Below, in pieces: positions 6,595 through 8,551 of a stretch of 8,551 nt of DNA. Positions within the stretch are counted from its first letter, which is position 1. Each line of letters starts with the position of its first letter. The stretch spans positions 1-8,551 of the forward strand of contig JAJFJE010000137.1 in NCBI GenBank assembly GCA_021774355.1, given 5' to 3'. Origin of the DNA: Alphaproteobacteria bacterium (GTDB lineage: Bacteria > Pseudomonadota > Alphaproteobacteria > Zavarziniales > Zavarziniaceae). The notes beneath the pieces were generated by a model that worked only from the letters and a program-made list of their open reading frames with translations, made no database searches and had not been told where the DNA came from. A program made the position numbers and the translations under genes.

Positions 6595-7240
6595 GGCGTC
6601 CGATGCGGCCGACGGCGTGCTGCCGGACGATGGTCCGGGGCCGCTTCGGCGTTGCATCGCCAGTGGCGAAAGCCTGCCGCGCGAGGCGCTGATCCGTTTC
6701 GTCCGGGCGCCGGACGGAACGCTCGTGCCGGACCTCAAGGCCTGCCTGCCCGGCCGTGGCCTGTGGCTGCAATCCGATCGTGCCAGTTTCGACCGTGCCA
6801 TCCGCAAGCGCCTTCTGGCCCGGGCCGGGGCGCGCCTGGGAAATGGCCCGGTCGTGGTGCCGGAGGACCCGGCGGCTCTGGTCGAGGGCCTGCTGCGTCG
6901 CCACTGTCTCGATCTCATGGGTCTGGCCAAGCGTGCCGGCCAGGCTGTGGCCGGATTCGACAAGGTCGCCGAGGCCTTGCGGCGCGGCGGGGTCGGGGTG
7001 CTGCTGGCCGCGCACGATGGTGCCGCGGACGGGCGCGGCAAGCTGCGCGCCCTGGCGAGGGGGTTGCCGCTGATCGAGCTGTTCGACGCGGCGGAATTGG
7101 GTTTGGCCTTGGGCCGGGAAAATGTGATACATGCTGCCCTCGCACCCGGCCGACTGGCAGAGCATTTGCAACGCGAGGCGCGGCGCCTCGCCGGGTTCAC
7201 GGTATTTAAGGGGTCGCGTGGTGACCCCCAGACGGATTGA
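6563..7240 (+). CDS. ylxR: RNA-binding protein: YlxR (DUF448) domain fused to an L7Ae/L30e-like domain
   Basis: The protein is 225 aa with two domains. Residues about 27-100 are a YlxR/DUF448 domain (LRRCIASGESLPREALIRFV, PDG, GRGLWLQSD). In Firmicutes YlxR is a small separate protein that binds RNA and has been reported to modulate RNase P. Residues about 108-215 are an L7Ae/L30e-like RNA-binding domain (LMGLAKRAGQAVAGFDKV at about 118-135), corresponding to the separate YlxQ protein in Bacillus. Alphaproteobacteria commonly carry the two as one polypeptide between nusA and infB. The first 26 residues are low-complexity. The start is ATG 6563, preceded by AAGGGGAGG (6551-6559) lying inside the nusA C-terminal codons; the 32-bp overlap implies coupling. 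The C-terminus is followed after 3 bp by infB. The precise role in Alphaproteobacteria is not established. Some annotations call it simply RNA-binding protein. Confidence 0.93.
   Translation: MTTAPPPCTVEASDAADGVLPDDGPGPLRRCIASGESLPREALIRFVRAPDGTLVPDLKACLPGRGLWLQSDRASFDRAIRKRLLARAGARLGNGPVVVPEDPAALVEGLLRRHCLDLMGLAKRAGQAVAGFDKVAEALRRGGVGVLLAAHDGAADGRGKLRALARGLPLIELFDAAELGLALGRENVIHAALAPGRLAEHLQREARRLAGFTVFKGSRGDPQTD
7210..7228 (+). promoter_or_regulatory. Stem-loop at the ylxR-infB junction
   Basis: GGGGTCGCGTGGTGACCCC can fold into an 8-bp stem (seven Watson-Crick pairs and one G-U) with a 3-nt loop. It occupies the last ylxR codons and ends 15 nt before the infB ATG. The infB Shine-Dalgarno after it (ACGGA, near 7231-7235) is weak. 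It has no T run, so it is not an intrinsic terminator; an RNA processing site or a modulator of infB initiation are possible roles. Confidence 0.4.
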
Positions 7241-7243
7241 TCG

Positions 7244-8551
7244 ATGAGCGAGCTGAAGGATAACGACGAGAAGAAGCTGAGCCTTGGCGGCAACCGTACC
7301 CTATCGCTGAACAAGAAGGCGGTGGAGACGGGCCAGGTGCGTCAGAGCTTCTCCCATGGGCGCTCCAAGCCGGTGCTCGTCGAACGCAAGCGCAAGCGCC
7401 TGGTCGAGCCGGGGCATCTTCCCGAGCCGACCAAGCCGGTCGGCTTGACCCCGGCCGAGGCGACGGCGCCCGAACCGCCCGTCGCGCCGGTGGCGAGCGA
7501 GCCGCCGGCGACCGCCATGGCCCAGCCCGCGGCCGAGCCGGCACCCCCGCCGGCCGTCGCCGCGGCACCCGCCGCAGCGCCTGTCGCGGCACCCGAACCG
7601 GCGCCTCAGGAGACCCCGGCAGCCGAGCGCCGGGTCCGTTCCGACTCCGGTCTGCCGCGCATCATCGACACGCCCGCGCCGGTGGTCCGCCCCAAGATCC
7701 TGGGCGAGGCGCCGCCCCGGCCGCCGCGGCCGCCGGCCCCGCCGCAACCCTCCCCGGCCGAGAAAGCCGCGGCCGAGCGCACTGCGCGGGCTGCCGCCCA
7801 GGCCGCAGCCCAGCGGCCGGCGCCGCCCAAACCGGCGCAGCGCCCCTCGACCAAGGGACGGGTGGTGTTGCGCACCCTGACCGACGAGGAAAAGGCCAGC
7901 CGGGCGCGCGCCCTGGAGGGCGCCAAGGTCCAGGAAGAACGGGCGCGCCAGATCGCCGAGATCGAAGCCAAGCGCCGCGTCATCGACGAGGCCCGGGCGG
8001 CCGAGGAGCGGGAAGCCGCGGCCCGCCGCCAGAAGGAAGAGGACGACCGGCACCAGCGGGACGACGAGACCCGGCGCCGGGCGGAAGCCGAGGCGGCCCG
8101 CAGGCTCGACACCGACGGCCCGGCCGACGCCCGGGCCACGCCGGCGGCCACCACCGCGACCGAGGAGCCCCGCACCTTTGCCCATGGCGCCCTGCCCCGG
8201 GTCCTCGAGGACGAGGGCGACGAGGGACGGGCGCGTGGCGGGGTCAAGAAAGGACCTGGCGCCAGCAAGGCGCCGGTGCGGCCAGCCCCTCCGGCCAAGG
8301 CCCGGACCGACGACAAGCGCCGGACCGGCAAGCTGACCCTGACCGCAGCGGCCCTCGACGGCGAGGAGCGGCAACATTCCATCGCGTCGATGCGGCGCCG
8401 GATCGAGCGCGAAAAGCGGCAGATGCGGCGCTTCGACGAGCCCAAGGTCAAGGTCGTCCGCGACGTCGTGATCCCCGAGATCATCACCGTGCAGGAATTG
8501 GCCAACCGCATGGCCGAACGCGGCGCCGACGTGGTCAAGCACCTGATGCGT
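7244..8551 (+). CDS. infB: Translation initiation factor IF-2, N-terminal part (3' truncated by window)
   Basis: IF-2 is the GTPase that brings fMet-tRNA to the 30S subunit and promotes subunit joining. The reading frame is open from ATG 7244 to the window end: 436 codons, with no G domain yet. Residues about 11-50 (KLSLGGNRTLSLNKKAVETGQVRQSFSHGRSK, in part) are the conserved alphaproteobacterial IF-2 N-terminus. Residues about 60-200 are Ala/Pro-rich and disordered-looking. About 205-300 is a highly charged helical stretch (LTDEEKASRARAL through repeated Arg/Glu/Ala blocks) likely to form a long helix or coiled coil. About 360-400 is a basic segment (SMRRRIEREKRQMRRF). From about 405 begins the IF2_N fold (VVIPEIITVQELANRMAERG). 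The GTP-binding and fMet-tRNA domains would follow downstream. The start lies 3 bp after the ylxR stop with a weak ribosome-binding site. This is the last gene of the rimP-nusA-ylxR-infB operon seen here. Confidence 0.96.
   Translation, partial: MSELKDNDEKKLSLGGNRTLSLNKKAVETGQVRQSFSHGRSKPVLVERKRKRLVEPGHLPEPTKPVGLTPAEATAPEPPVAPVASEPPATAMAQPAAEPAPPPAVAAAPAAAPVAAPEPAPQETPAAERRVRSDSGLPRIIDTPAPVVRPKILGEAPPRPPRPPAPPQPSPAEKAAAERTARAAAQAAAQRPAPPKPAQRPSTKGRVVLRTLTDEEKASRARALEGAKVQEERARQIAEIEAKRRVIDEARAAEEREAAARRQKEEDDRHQRDDETRRRAEAEAARRLDTDGPADARATPAATTATEEPRTFAHGALPRVLEDEGDEGRARGGVKKGPGASKAPVRPAPPAKARTDDKRRTGKLTLTAAALDGEERQHSIASMRRRIEREKRQMRRFDEPKVKVVRDVVIPEIITVQELANRMAERGADVVKHLMR

Noticed and set aside
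7301..8542. Two long open frames on the - strand (413 and 310 codons) opposite infB
   Set aside because: Their translations are Gly/Arg- or Ser/Arg-rich reflections of the Ala/Pro/Arg-rich IF-2 N-terminus. The + strand frame begins with the conserved IF-2 N-terminus and reaches the IF2_N fold.

Overview
The window is a stretch of bacterial chromosome with very high GC, and every recognisable gene lies on the + strand. Three things point to an Alphaproteobacterium, perhaps Rhodospirillales-like (genus not determinable by eye): the gene order corC-lnt-XRE regulator-metK-trmB-rimP-nusA-ylxR-infB, the fused YlxR/L7Ae protein, and an IF-2 with a long Ala/Pro-rich N-terminus. No mobile element, CRISPR array, tRNA, rRNA, phage gene or foreign-looking block is visible. 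I see no sign of a novel defence or biosynthetic system; this is conserved housekeeping DNA, and the points of interest are fine-scale ones of gene coupling and regulation.

Region 1 (1-1782), envelope. The 3' end of a CorC-type CBS-domain protein runs directly into lnt, apolipoprotein N-acyltransferase, through a TGATG overlap. Lnt is complete and its Glu-Lys-Cys catalytic triad is visible.

Region 2 (1783-2440), regulator and promoters. A 147-bp gap holds a small hairpin, an AT-rich perfect dyad and a candidate promoter. A 137-aa XRE-family regulator of the PhrR/PraR type follows. A 97-bp gap before metK holds a second candidate promoter beginning with the same CGCTTGACC string, and a small hairpin whose loop carries the metK Shine-Dalgarno sequence.

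Region 3 (2441-4324), SAM supply and use. metK (S-adenosylmethionine synthetase) is followed after 3 bp by trmB (SAM-dependent tRNA m7G46 methyltransferase). The two share a reading frame and are separated by one TGA stop.

Region 4 (4325-8551), transcription/translation operon. A 144-bp leader with a candidate promoter and a strong GC hairpin precedes rimP (30S maturation), nusA (elongation, termination and antitermination), a ylxR-L7Ae fusion (RNA-binding) and infB (IF-2), which is cut by the window end after 436 codons. These genes are tightly packed: a 14-bp gap, then a 32-bp overlap, then a 3-bp gap, which suggests a single transcript linking ribosome assembly, RNA polymerase modulation and initiation.
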